Positions 1-10,149 of a DNA stretch of 64,000 nucleotides are shown piece by piece. A model generated the notes under the pieces. The model searched no databases. It was given only the letters and a program-made list of their open reading frames with translations, and had not been told where the DNA came from. The translations under genes were made by a program, and so were the position numbers. The DNA is taken from NCBI GenBank assembly GCA_020746995.1, contig JAGPXD010000006.1, positions 620,001 through 684,000 of the forward strand, read 5' to 3'. This DNA comes from Plectosphaerella cucumerina. Taxonomy: Eukaryota > Ascomycota > Sordariomycetes > Glomerellales > Plectosphaerellaceae. Numbering within the stretch: the stretch's first letter is position 1; every line of letters begins with the position of its first letter.

Positions 1-584
1 CAGACCTGGCTGGCGTCGGCGAAGCGGTGCAACACGCCAACGAGCCCGTGGGAGTTTGAGTCCAGCACACGCAGGCGCTGCCTCTCCTTTGTGTACTCGA
101 AGATCCAGTCGATGGCCGTCAGGTCGTCGTAGCCAACCCTGCGCCCCGGGCCTTCGACGTACCAGTCCGGTGGCGCGCCGTCCTTGGAGGACTCGGAGTA
201 TGTATGTGCGCCCGAGGGCGATGCGAACCCCTCTGCGCCGGTGCCGCGTCTAGGCGTGCCGGAGCGAGAGCCCCCCGAGAGAGGCGAACCAGCGTTGGGA
301 GACCGTCCTGCAATGGCTGAGAGGAAGCGGGCGGACGAGGACAGCATGCCGGGTTTCTGCTTGCGCTTGAAGGAGCGGGGCTCCTCGAGGCTCCCGCGGA
401 TGGGGTCTTCGGCGAGGACGTCGGTATCGGCTAGGTCATTGTCGGAGAGGAGGTCGTCGAGTTCGTCATGGTCGTCGCCTCGGCCGCGGCCGGGTTGTGT
501 GTTGCTCTGGCCAGGTCCGCGATTCGGCGGGGAGCTCGAGGAGGACGAGGAGGCGGCCGCGGCATTGTTGTATGGGCCAGCCAT
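1..584 (-). CDS. CLC-type voltage-gated chloride channel, N-terminal part (cut by window edge)
   Basis: The minus strand is open from an ATG at 584 to the window edge, giving about 194 residues with no intron. The N-terminal ~135 residues are a low-complexity, Ser/Gly/Asp-rich cytosolic tail. Then follows DWYVEGPGRRVGYDDLTAID, continuing into WIFEYTKERQRLRVLDS and LHRFADASQV, the block that precedes the first membrane helix in fungal CLC chloride channels/exchangers (intracellular anion homeostasis, Gef1/CLC-A type). The channel core lies outside the window. The gene diverges from the neurochondrin gene with about 510 bp between starts. The family call rests on this one conserved block. The subtype cannot be told. 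Confidence 0.8.
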   Translation of the reverse strand, partial: MAGPYNNAAAASSSSSSSPPNRGPGQSNTQPGRGRGDDHDELDDLLSDNDLADTDVLAEDPIRGSLEEPRSFKRKQKPGMLSSSARFLSAIAGRSPNAGSPLSGGSRSGTPRRGTGAEGFASPSGAHTYSESSKDGAPPDWYVEGPGRRVGYDDLTAIDWIFEYTKERQRLRVLDSNSHGLVGVLHRFADASQV

Positions 585-1094
585 GATGCGGTGCTGGCCA
601 CATCTGGTCCCCGGGGGGTCGCTGTAGGTGTCGCGTCCCCTGGATGTCTGGTCGTCGGACTCGGTGTGCAGTCGGGGGACGATAGCCGGCGTACCCTTCG
701 AGATGTTGGGCGGCAGATGCGAGGGCGCTGGTGGTGGACGGTGCACTCAGGCGCGAGGTCGAATCGTGAGAATGGGAGTTGCAAGACGCCAGCCGTCAGT
801 TGTACTTGACATCTGGAAGTGCCGACCGCACTGCGACCGTCACTGTGTCTCGGACGGAGCTCGAGCCACCCGGACGAGCCACATTCCTGACTCGGGAGCT
901 GTGGCACGAACGCAAGCAGCCAAGACGCGCTAGAAGCGGCAGCTTCGAGGGTCCTGGAGCTTATGTCATCAACTTCTGGAAGGCCTGAAGTGAAGGCATT
1001 TACAGACAAACACTCAAGCTGCGAGGGACCCTGACCAAGATATCAGGACTTGCTTCAACAGCCGCACAGCTGCTTAACCTGCGACCCGATTAAT
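585..1094. promoter_or_regulatory. Divergent promoter region, CLC channel / neurochondrin
   Basis: About 510 bp between two head-to-head start codons. No conserved ORF seen; the open frames here are unsupported. It presumably holds both promoters and 5' leaders. No clear TATA box was found. Confidence 0.5.
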
Positions 1095-3153
1095 ATGGCC
1101 GAGCAGGCGCCCGACGCCTCAGACTCGGTCTCGGCCCCGGACCTCGCCACAGCTGCAGGATCAGCAGCAGAACCAGGTTCTGAGCAAAACACCAACATTC
1201 TCGACAACATCAAGGGGTCGCTGAAACAGAAAAATGACACCTCCAGATTCGTGGGCTTGACCATGCTCAGGTCTTTCCTCGACTCGCCGTCAGAGCTCAA
1301 GGATGATGAGGCCGTGCTACTCTCATTGTGGGAGTGCATCTCATCCCGGTTCCTCGACAGACTCATCAAATCCAAGGCTGCGAAAGAGGGCGGCCAGTCC
1401 ACTATCGATCTTGGTGTGTCGGTGACTTACAAGTTTGCGGTACTTCTACCAGAGACCGCCAAGAGAGACGCCAGGCTCGTCGGGAGGATACCGGTCCTTG
1501 TCGAGGCGGTGCTGCACAGGTGAGAACATGCCTTTGCCCAAGGGATCCGTACGGTCACATTGACCATTCTACAGCTCCGAAGAGACGACACTCCTAATTC
1601 TACAGACACTTCTTGAACTCGTCACGTTCTCAGAAGGAGCTCAGGCCCTCGTCAATATCTCAGACTTGTCGCCCCTTGTCGAGATCGCCCCCAGCCACCC
1701 CCTGGTTCTCGACATCTTCGAGCGATCATGGCTCAACGCCATGACAGTGGCCGATGACAAGACGGCCCTGCGCAATTCCATCGACGACAACATCCAGAGG
1801 CTCATCTCCTCGTTCAAGGGGACAGACGGCGTCACTCTGCTCCGATTCCTAGGCGACTTTCTTAGGAGATCTCACCCAGAGGTTCGCTGCAGCACCCCCT
1901 TTCCATCAACAACCATGCGCTGACATCACCAGGCACTACCTCTACAACCCAAATGGATCAAGCAGATCACAGATCACGTACGAAACCTGCTGACGCAGCG
2001 GCCAAACCCCGAAGCCCGAAACAGCTACATCCTCGTCTCGGCCTCCCTGCTGGAAGTGTACCCGGCAGATGCGGCCCGGCTGCTGTTCGCAAGCGACAGC
2101 ACCACAACCGACAAGCCATTCTCCTATCTCTTCGTGACGCTAGTTCTCACAGAGATTCGTGCGGTGGTCCCTCGTCTCCTCACCCTGCTCAACGATCCAA
2201 CGTACCCGACGACCGCCAAGCGTCTGGGTTCAGCCTTTGACATCGCCACACACTTCATCGCCTACCTCCTAAGAGTGATGGACGACATGCTCGACGGCAA
2301 GAGCGACACCTCCATGATGCCAGCCGAGTTCCTCCTCAAACTGCGTACCAGTCTCTCGGAGACGCTGTCCCTCGCCGTCGAGTACCTCCGCGACAGGTGG
2401 GACGCCTCAGTCGCCGGCGCCATGGGTCTCCATCCCGATGCCCGCCCCGGCGCCGCAGAGCAGTGGACGGGCTACCTGCCCATTTCCTGGGAATCAAGCA
2501 GGGACGTCGTCGACAACGACCCCCTCCTCCTGGCCATGATCAGGACCCTCGCCATCTGGCTCCGCGAGGACGACAACAAGCTCCTGCGCAAGGAAGCTGC
2601 CGGTCTGACCGACATGTTCCTCGACCTCTACCAGGCCAGCTCGCCCGCCAAGCTGGACTTCAGATCGCCTGTTCTTGTTGCCATGGAGGGTATCATTGGC
2701 GAGTCAAAGGGCATCGATGCATTCACGACCAACGGCGGCTGGAAGATTCTGGCAAGCGACCTCATCGCCATCCTCCGGTCGACGTCCAAGGAAGCATGTA
2801 GCGTGGCCGATGCCTCCCGCGGCCAGGAGATCGTGCGCGTGCTCATGCCGTATGCCGAGGCCGAGGACAACGGCACTGAGGAGGACTGGATGGGCCTTGT
2901 GACGCATGTCGCTGCCTGGGTCCCACCGGACACGCCGCAGGGCCTGGCTATGTTGGATTTCCAGGCTGCGGTGCTGCAGCTCGTGACAACGCTGCTGGTC
3001 AATGCCCGGGAGGGCATGAGGAAGCGCTACGTTCACTCGAGCAGTGCCATCGTGGGCATCGCCAAGCAGCTGCGGGCCCAAGCCGGCGCGGGCAACGCAT
3101 CGCTGCTGGAGTCTCTGGACGATGTTGTCACGACGCTGGGACGTCTGCGGTGA
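1095..3153 (+). CDS. Neurochondrin family protein
   Basis: Spliced model join(1095..1519, 1575..1881, 1933..3153), 650 residues. Intron 1 (GTGAGA..CTACAG) and intron 2 (GTTCGC..CACCAG) both restore one continuous helical protein. An in-frame upstream ATG at 1050 exists, but 1095 (MAEQAPDASD) is the likelier start. Segments such as SLWECISSRFLDRLIKS and the leucine-rich all-helical repeats resemble fungal neurochondrin/DUF1941 proteins, ARM-like scaffolds of poorly known function in fungi. There is no signal peptide and no membrane segment. The family assignment is from overall pattern and length. Nothing suggests damage. Confidence 0.75.
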
Positions 3154-3569
3154 TGGAAGCTTTGAGGTAGCTGCTGTAGAACCCGGTTTGGCTGGGAACG
3201 GATTCTACAGATGGATAAATGACAATGACCTTCTGAAGCCAATTCAAGAGACCCAACTCGTTCCGAGTCATCAAAACTCTGCTCATTGCGTCGGCGTGAA
3301 CACGCAACTAGCAATGAAAACTCCATCATGTTCACATATCGACGATGTATCTAAAATCCAGTCACCTATCGCAGCTGTCCGATACCACAGTAAGCACCAT
3401 TCTGGGTGACGTCAAAAATGAGGGGAAGGGAGGCCGGCCAGCACCGGGTCTGACATGCAAAAGCGGGAGTCCGCCAAATAGCATTTCACCTCTGCATGCG
3501 GCTGAGAACATACTACTGTGATAAAAAGAGACACCACCCCTCCTGAATGTCTGGCTCGATGCCCGTCAA
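3154..3569. other. Intergenic region, neurochondrin to oxidoreductase
   Basis: About 415 bp holding the 3' end of the neurochondrin transcript and the promoter of the oxidoreductase. No conserved ORF or RNA gene seen. Confidence 0.4.
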
Positions 3570-5066
3570 ATGCACGCCTTGAAACTCCCCAACGCCCACC
3601 TCCTTCGCCACGGACGCCTCATGACCGCAATGGCCCCTTCATCCCACTACGACCTCATCGTCATCGGCTCCGGCCAGTCCGGCACACCGCTGGCCACAGC
3701 CTTCGCCAAAGCAGGCAAGCGCACCGCCATGATCGAGCGCGCGCACATCGGCGGAACCTGCATCAACGAGGGCTGCACGCCCACCAAGACCATGATCGCC
3801 TCCGGACGGGCGGCATATATGGCCCGGCGCGCTGGCGACTACGGCGTCAAGGTGCATAGTCCTGTCATCGCCGACATGGCTCTCGTGAGGCGCCGGAAGC
3901 GAAACATTGTGGAGAGCTGGAGCCGTGGTGGGGAGGAGAAGCTGAGGAAGGCTGGAGTTGATATCATCAAGGGGACGGGACGGTTCGTTGGGCCCAAGGA
4001 GGTGGAGGTTGTTTCTGGTAAGGGAGGGGAGGCCAGGACTCTGGAGGCAATGCATGTTGTCATCAACACGGGCGAGAGGCCGGCGCGGCCTGATATCCCG
4101 GGCCTCGATGGCGTAGATGCTGCCAGGGTGTTGGACTCGACGTCCATCATGGAGCTGGGAGAGGTGCCGAACCACCTGGTGTGTGTGGGTGGCGGCTACG
4201 TCAGTCTGGAGTTTGGGCAGCTGTTCCGCCGGCTGGGCGCCGAGGTGACGGTTGTCCAGCGAGGCAAGCAGCTCCTCCCGCGGGAAGACGCCGACATTGC
4301 GGACCAGATGCTCAAGATTGTCCGGGAGGACGGCATCACGGTGCATCTCTCCGCCACTGTGAAGGCCGTGACGGCCGGGAGTTCAGGCGGCGTGGACGTC
4401 AGCATCACCACCGGGTCAGGGGAAGTGGTTGTCGCGGCAAGTCATGTTCTATTGGCAGCCGGACGGAAGCCGAACACAGATCTGCTCAACCTCGCTGCCG
4501 CGGGCATCGAAACGACATCGCGCGGCCACGTCAAAGTCAACGAGCGCCTCGAGACAAACGTACAGGGCGTCTACGCCATTGGCGACGTCCACGGAGGGCC
4601 AGCCTTCACCCACATCTCATACGACGACTTCCGCATCCTCCGTGCCAACATCCTCCCTGAGGCAGTGCCTGCCACCACGCCCGCCATGACGACGACGACA
4701 TCTTCCTTCTCGCGCCGCGCCACGCCGTACGTGGTATACACGGATCCGCAACTCGGCCACATCGGGCTACACGCCAAGGAGGCGGCCGAAGGCGGCCGGC
4801 GAGTCAAGACAGCGACGATGCCGATGGGGTACGTGGCGCGTGCGATTGAGACGGGTGAGACGAGGGGGCTCATGAAGGCCACGGTGGATGCTGAGACGGG
4901 CGAGATCCTGGGGTTCACGTGTCTGGGGATCGAAGGCGGGGAGATCATGGCGGTTGTGCAGGCGGCTATGATGGGTGGGTTGAAGTGGTGGGATTTGGAG
5001 GCGGCGGTATGGGCGCATCCGAGTCTGGCGGAGAGTCTGAATAATTTGTGGGCGTATTTGGAGTGA
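3570..5066 (+). CDS. Class I pyridine nucleotide-disulfide oxidoreductase (mercuric reductase / dihydrolipoyl dehydrogenase-like)
   Basis: Single-exon ORF of 498 residues; ATGs at 3621 and 3630 are alternative starts just before the FAD fold. An FAD-binding GSGQSG lies near residues 33-38. The redox disulfide is GGTCINEGCTPTK (Cys64, Cys69). The NAD(P) motif is GGGYVS near 207-212. A second FAD motif, GVYAIGD, lies near 335. The C-terminal VWAHPSLAE keeps the His-Glu pair (about His483, Glu488) that acts as general base in lipoamide dehydrogenases. There is no N-terminal heavy-metal domain and no extra C-terminal Cys pair of true MerA, so Hg(II) reduction is not supported. The substrate is unknown. 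It is followed 23 bp later by convergent VMA22. Confidence 0.85.
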   Translation: MHALKLPNAHLLRHGRLMTAMAPSSHYDLIVIGSGQSGTPLATAFAKAGKRTAMIERAHIGGTCINEGCTPTKTMIASGRAAYMARRAGDYGVKVHSPVIADMALVRRRKRNIVESWSRGGEEKLRKAGVDIIKGTGRFVGPKEVEVVSGKGGEARTLEAMHVVINTGERPARPDIPGLDGVDAARVLDSTSIMELGEVPNHLVCVGGGYVSLEFGQLFRRLGAEVTVVQRGKQLLPREDADIADQMLKIVREDGITVHLSATVKAVTAGSSGGVDVSITTGSGEVVVAASHVLLAAGRKPNTDLLNLAAAGIETTSRGHVKVNERLETNVQGVYAIGDVHGGPAFTHISYDDFRILRANILPEAVPATTPAMTTTTSSFSRRATPYVVYTDPQLGHIGLHAKEAAEGGRRVKTATMPMGYVARAIETGETRGLMKATVDAETGEILGFTCLGIEGGEIMAVVQAAMMGGLKWWDLEAAVWAHPSLAESLNNLWAYLE

Positions 5067-5089
5067 CGACAGGATATATGGGTGCTACT

Positions 5090-5626
5090 TTAGGTCGATG
5101 CAACGGCGACTGCTTTGGCAGTTATGGATTCCCCCGCGGCTGCGACCTTTGCCCTCTTCTTCCGTGCCCGCCGGATCTGGATCTCAACATGCTTCATCTC
5201 TGCATCGACGGTGGCCAGGCGCGGGATGAGGGTGTCAACTGCGTGAATGGCATTCGCCTGAGCCTGGCGAAGCGGCTGGGGGGCGAGGATGCCGAACCAG
5301 CGGAGGGGGTCTTTTGACTTTGGCTTGGCCGGGGCCTCTCCTTCCGTCTCTGGGGCGTCTGGTTCCGGGGCCTTGATGGATGCAAAGGCCGGGGCTGCCT
5401 CTGCGTCTGCGTCTGTGGCTGTGATGGTCAGGACGCGGGAGGCCTGCATGCGCTCGTCGTAGTAGTCCGGGCCGTAGCGGATGCCTCGCTCGGCGGAGAA
5501 GTTTGCACGGGCTATGTCGTGGTACATGGAGGCCTGGGTCTTGGAGAGTGACTCCCGTAGCGTGGTGTACTCGTCCAGGAGGCCGAGGTAGCGCTCGAGG
5601 AGGAGGTCGATCTGGTCGTCATCCAT
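5090..5626 (-). CDS. VMA22: V-ATPase assembly factor Vma22 / CCDC115 homologue
   Basis: Single-exon minus-strand ORF of 178 residues. The N-terminal helix (LLLERYLGLLDEYTTLRESL) and the block ANFSAERGIRYGPDYYDERM match the N-terminal region of Vma22/CCDC115. A charged, Ala/Pro/Glu-rich linker follows. Then comes the hallmark C-terminal segment DPLRWFGILAPQPLRQAQ and a helix of about 35 residues ending in a basic stretch. In yeast, Vma22 acts with Vma12 and Vma21 in the ER to assemble the V0 sector. The size fits the family. It converges on the oxidoreductase with only 23 bp between stops. Confidence 0.85.
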   Translation of the reverse strand: MDDDQIDLLLERYLGLLDEYTTLRESLSKTQASMYHDIARANFSAERGIRYGPDYYDERMQASRVLTITATDADAEAAPAFASIKAPEPDAPETEGEAPAKPKSKDPLRWFGILAPQPLRQAQANAIHAVDTLIPRLATVDAEMKHVEIQIRRARKKRAKVAAAGESITAKAVAVAST

Positions 5627-6275
5627 GGTGTCTGCCTGGGGGAGGAAGTGTTGAGAGAAGGTCTTTGCTATCCGTTGTCCTCCGAATTTCTGCCGAGACT
5701 CTAGCCAGCAGAGGGCAAGATCAGCGAGGTGATCCGAGGAAAGAGGTGTGTTCGCGCGATGTCAGTGTCAGGGATGAGATGTGTTCGTGTCGTCGAGCCG
5801 GGTGGTACGTGGATCGGCGACGCCCATGTGGCGGGTGACCTGACAGCTGAGAGAAACGTCGGGTCCGTCCGGTAAGATGGGTGGCGCGGGCGCCTCGTGG
5901 CTGGTGCGTGCGGACCACGCTAACGGCCGGAAGTCCCGGGACCGCATCCCGCCCTGGCGCAGTGCGGACGGGCCAGGTACCGGGTACCCGCAGTTCCGCG
6001 ATAATGGTAAGGCCCTGTCGGGGTCCTTTAAAATCTCCCCGAGGGATCATCGCTATGTTTTATGGGTGGATCGTCACGTAAGGTCGGTCGGTCATGAGGG
6101 AAAACGGTGTTGTATCCGAACAGAAGTCCGACCGCTGTCGGAAACGGACATCCCAGCTATCTAAGGGCCCTCTAACAGTGGGGCCGGGCTGCGCCTCTGG
6201 CCAATGAAAGCCCTAGGCTCCCGGGCTGGCTCTCTGCCACCCGATATGTTTTGTCCTTTTACGTGTAACCGGCTA
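5627..6275. other. VMA22 upstream region and edge of the island
   Basis: Normal-GC DNA with both CA and TG present, containing the VMA22 promoter. No conserved ORF. Composition changes abruptly near 6.28 kb, where the inverted repeat and AT-rich sequence begin. Confidence 0.5.
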
Positions 6276-6336
6276 GTACCTCCGGTTAAACCCCTACTCT
6301 CCGCTCCGGTTAATATAATAGTCCGTGTATTAAGGT
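6276..6336 (+). repeat. Left-edge copy of the GTACCTCCGGTTAAA repeat
   Basis: Starts GTACCTCCGGTTAAA, followed by CTCCGCTCCGGTTAA and AGTCCGTGTAT. The reverse complement of the right-edge repeat has the same three blocks in the same order. It marks the change from normal to AT-rich composition. No partner end was found nearby, so it may be a truncated copy. Confidence 0.55.
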
Positions 6337-6512
6337 AGTAGGAAATCTTCTAAGATATCGGAGTATAAGTAAAGTTTTATATATTTATAATAAAATCGTT
6401 ATATAACGAAATAGTAATTTATTTATAACTCTTACTATTTCGTTATAACTCTTTATAAAGGGAGTTAAAATAATTTTACTCCTTTACAAAATACAATTAT
6501 AGCCTTAATACC

Positions 6513-7002
6513 TGTAACGCCCAGATCAGGTACCATGTCACCCGCACATGGGTCGACCTTATCGGCGTCACGGATAAGGAAGCACAGACCACCTTTAGGC
6601 AAGGGAGCCCCATTGTATGTAGCCAATCAGGTGTGGAGCTTGGATCACTGCGAGCCATGAGCCTTTGGCTCATGGAACGTAGTGAGCCATGATCCAACCC
6701 GACAACATGACAGGACAGATGGATCACCGGTCATGGTGATCCAGGTCCGGACTCGGGGTACTTAAGCAGAACCTCGAAGTCCGGTACCGACAGATAGATT
6801 CACGACAGTAATCAATTTAAGTCTTCATTGGAAACCTCCTTGGCCTATAGTAAAGAAGCGTAACGCTTTACGACATCACGACAAGTACGACGACAACGGC
6901 TGCGACGCATTATTCCTTAGTTGCCCAGCACGCACTGCTAGCATACACCACCGCCTCTCTAGACTACCTTCCTCTGTTTAGGACTGTACCTGGGTCGTAA
7001 TA
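6513..7002 (+). repeat. Solo LTR of a gypsy element, 490 bp, TSD ATACC
   Basis: Starts TGTAACGCCCAG and ends GGGTCGTAATA (final CA changed to TA). It is flanked by perfect 5-bp duplications ATACC at 6508-6512 and 7003-7007, so it is a solo LTR left by LTR-LTR recombination. From about 6800 to its end it matches the LTRs of the chromoviruses at 9.5-23.6 kb and 12.7-19.8 kb, while its 5' portion is different. It keeps many CA and TG dinucleotides and is therefore much less mutated than the full-length elements. A related fragment lies at 31594. Confidence 0.85.
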
Positions 7003-7098
7003 ATACCTATATACCTATATACCTACTTATTATAAAAATACAAAAATTTAGTACTTACCTTACTACTTAATAGATTAGGTTATTAATTTATAATAGTA
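7003..7098. other. AT-rich spacer
   Basis: Short AT-rich stretch with a few ATACCTAT-like repeats between the solo LTR and the Fot1-like element. No gene. Confidence 0.4.
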
Positions 7099-8958
7099 AC
7101 GTAATCCACCACCGAGTGGCCTAAACCACCGAGTAGCCCAGCCCGCCTATATTCCACGGATCTATGCTATCGTCACGCGTTTATTCTACTACTCGAAATA
7201 GTTTACCTTCCAAAGAAAGCTAGATTATCCTTACTATCTAAGTAATAAAATCTAAACCGAAACTAAGTACTACGGGCGCTACGAAGATCTACGATATACT
7301 AAAGAGAACTCTCCTCCGTCGCCTATACGGGACTACTACCCGACGCGATAGCCCTCCGAATACCACGAAATTAAACAAGCTGGAAGAGAAGATAATTATC
7401 GAATATATACTCGACCTGGATTTACGATTATACCCTCCTCGGTTAAGTAAGGTTAGAGATATAGCAAATAAGCTACTCGCGGAGCGCGACGCGCTACCCG
7501 TCGGGATTAACTAGCTTTCGAGATTTATTAATCGATAACTAGAGCTCCGAATGTGTTTCTCTCGCCGATACGACTATAAGAGAGCCTAATACGAAAATCT
7601 AGTTGCGATAAACACGTGGTTTCGTCTTATTACGAATATAGTCGCGAAATACAGCGTGGCGGACTCCGATATCTATAACTTCGACGAGACCGGTTTCCAG
7701 ATAGGTATTATCGGTAACGGAACCGTTATTATAAACACGGAAAGACGTTCTAACATAAAGATAAGGTAGCCGGGTAATCGGGAATAGGTTATAGTAATCC
7801 AGGGCGTTAGCGCGACCGGTTTCTACGTCCCGCCGTACGTAGTAGTTACGGGTAAATATTACCTCTCGACTTAGTACTAAGACAACGCGATTCTACGCGA
7901 CTAGAGGATTATAATATCTCTAAACAGCTAGATAATAAATAAAATTAGTATTAATTAGATTCGGTATTTTAACCGATATATAAAAACTAGAAAGTCGGGC
8001 GGGTATTACGTCCTTATTCTAGACGGCTACGAAAGTTACTACTCCGTCGAATTTAAGCTCTACTATAAGGATAATAATATTATTATACTCTATATACCCC
8101 CTTACTCGTTGTATCTACTCTAACCTCTCGATATTAGCTATTTCGGCCCGCTAAAGAAAGTATACAGTCGACAAATCGAGATTAAGATAAAAGCCGGTAT
8201 AAGCTATATCACGAAGGAGGACTTCCTACCCGTGTTTTCCGCTGTATTTCGAGATATAATAACGGAAAAAAACATCCAGGGCGGGTTTTAAGGGGCAGGG
8301 CTTATACCCTATAACCCGGTAGTGGTTCTCTCGAAATTAGATATAAAGTTAAAGATACCGACGCCGCCGGGGTTATCTTACGGCCTACCCGAACTATAGA
8401 CTTCCTAAACGCCTATAACCGCCGTAGAGGTTTATTCGTAGTCCGATTTTATTAAAGGTTAGATTAGCTGTTATAAGAGTAGCTTACCGTTATTAATTTT
8501 AGACGCTATCGAGTAGTTCTCGAGAGGTATACACAGTATAATATACTAGATCGCTCTTTTAAAGTCGGAGAACGCGATCCTTCGAGAGGAGAATATAACA
8601 CTTAGTCGACGATAGAGGGCTAAAAAAATATAACTACGGAAAGGAGGAAGCCTTACTCTAGGCGAGGGATAGGACTAGATTACCTAGAGGGAGGTAGATT
8701 CTCAGGTGAAGGAGGAAACACGTTAAAATCCGGGACTATCGACACAGGCCGCGCCGAAGAAACGGTACTATAGCGTCTACGGAAAGACTAGTCATAACGC
8801 GAGAACTTATCAGCAGGTTACTCTGTCATTATCGGACAGTAATAAGTAGCTTTTATTTCAATTAACTATTATACCGTTACGTAACGATAGCCTGGATCCG
8901 TGGAATATAGGCTAGCTAGGCTACTCGGTAGTTTAGGCCACTCGGTGGTGGATTACGT
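7099..8958 (+). mobile_element. pogo/Fot1-type Tc1-mariner transposon, copy A (defective)
   Basis: 1860 bp flanked by TA (7097-7098, 8959-8960) with inverted termini starting ACGTAATCCACCACCGAGTG. Each end contains two tandem CCGAGTGG/CCGAGTAG units. The plus-strand reading, broken by TAA/TAG, contains the DDE_1 transposase signatures VIQGVSATGFYVPPYVVVTG, LILDGYESYYSVEF (family form LDGHxSH) and YIPPYSLYLL followed by PLDISYFGPLK. At the C terminus a zinc-knuckle-like YSVYGKTSHNARTY has its expected cysteines changed to Tyr. Transposases of this group cut at TA. Mutation pattern is heavy RIP; no functional product is expected. Confidence 0.85.
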
Positions 8959-8960
8959 TA

Positions 8961-9511
8961 TCTATACTATAACCCTAATATATACTCTAATCTAATTACT
9001 AATATAATCTAATTTTTAACCTAATAACCTTACTTATAATAGTATTACTACGATAAATACCTATAAAAATAATACCGTTCTATATAAATCTTTTATTTTA
9101 ATACTAATAGGTTTTAAATATATTCTAATCTTATTTACTTCTAGTATAAGTAGTATATAACTATAACTAAGATAAATACTATATCTTTTAGTATATATTT
9201 TTTTAAGGTTACTACTACTAAAGTTATAGTAAGTTTATTAAATTATCTCTATAATACTTTCTAAATATATTTTAATTATTCTCGAATAATAGCTGTACGA
9301 TGTGTCGAATACTCCTTTCGGGTATAGCTCGGCCATTCGATCTATTTCCGTTACGAGCTCTCTTAGTGTCTACTAGATCCCTAACGCATCGCCCCTTTTA
9401 TACCGATCGACACAAAGCACCGCAAGCTACCATCGCGTATTCTCTACCCTTAGGTTCCACCCTAGTATCGCCACATTATATTGCTCGTAAGCTGCTCTTT
9501 TACATACTAGT
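8961..9511. other. AT-rich spacer without gene
   Basis: Strongly AT-rich to about 9300, then a short stretch with more normal composition up to the outer gypsy insertion site at 9512. That stretch is continuous with 23635 onward across the element. No recognisable gene. Confidence 0.4.
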
Positions 9512-9516
9512 GTGTA

Positions 9517-10009
9517 TATAACGCCCAGACGACGTACCCTGGAAACAAGGCCATCTACGCGGCTATCAGGCGACTAGTCAGGGAGGATTATATAAGGCTA
9601 GAACTTATCGCAGGAACGATAAGGACGTACGGACTAGCTTGGGTTGTGATTACTATAATTACTCCGCTAAGGCTGGTAATCACGGTAAGCAGGACGTAGT
9701 AATTACTACGATTACTACGGGACTAGGAATAATCGGGGTAATTAGACAGGTCGGACTACAAGTATATAGCGAGGTACTAGCTAGGCTCGTACCTCTAGAT
9801 AAAGCTCACGATAGTAATTAATTTAAGTCTTTATTAGAAACCTCCTTAGCCTATAGTAAAGAAATATAATACTTTACGATAATATAATAAGTACGACGAC
9901 GACGACTACTACGATATATTACTCCTTAGTTACCTAGTACGTACTACTAGTATATACCACCTCGGTTCCAGATTATATATCTTCGGAAGATTATACCTGG
10001 GTCGTAACA
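9517..10009 (+). repeat. 5' LTR of outer gypsy element (493 bp)
   Basis: Begins TATAACGCCCAG (ancestral TGTAACG) and ends GGGTCGTAACA. The block from about 9805 (TCACGATAGTAATTAA) onward is shared with the other chromovirus LTRs. Immediately downstream, CTTTAATTACTC is the likely primer-binding site. Confidence 0.9.
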
Positions 10010-10149
10010 CTTTAATTACTCTTATTTAGTACGTTCTCTGTAACTACTAAGTAATACTTACGTAGCCACGATAGCCCCTTATTCTTCCACCAGCCAGGGC
10101 AACAACTCTGCCAACTACTAAGCCATATTTATAGAGCTCAAGGAGAAGA

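Noticed and set aside
184..627. 147-codon plus-strand ORF at the left edge
   Set aside because: It is the complement of the CLC channel N-terminal coding sequence, which has recognisable protein features on the minus strand.
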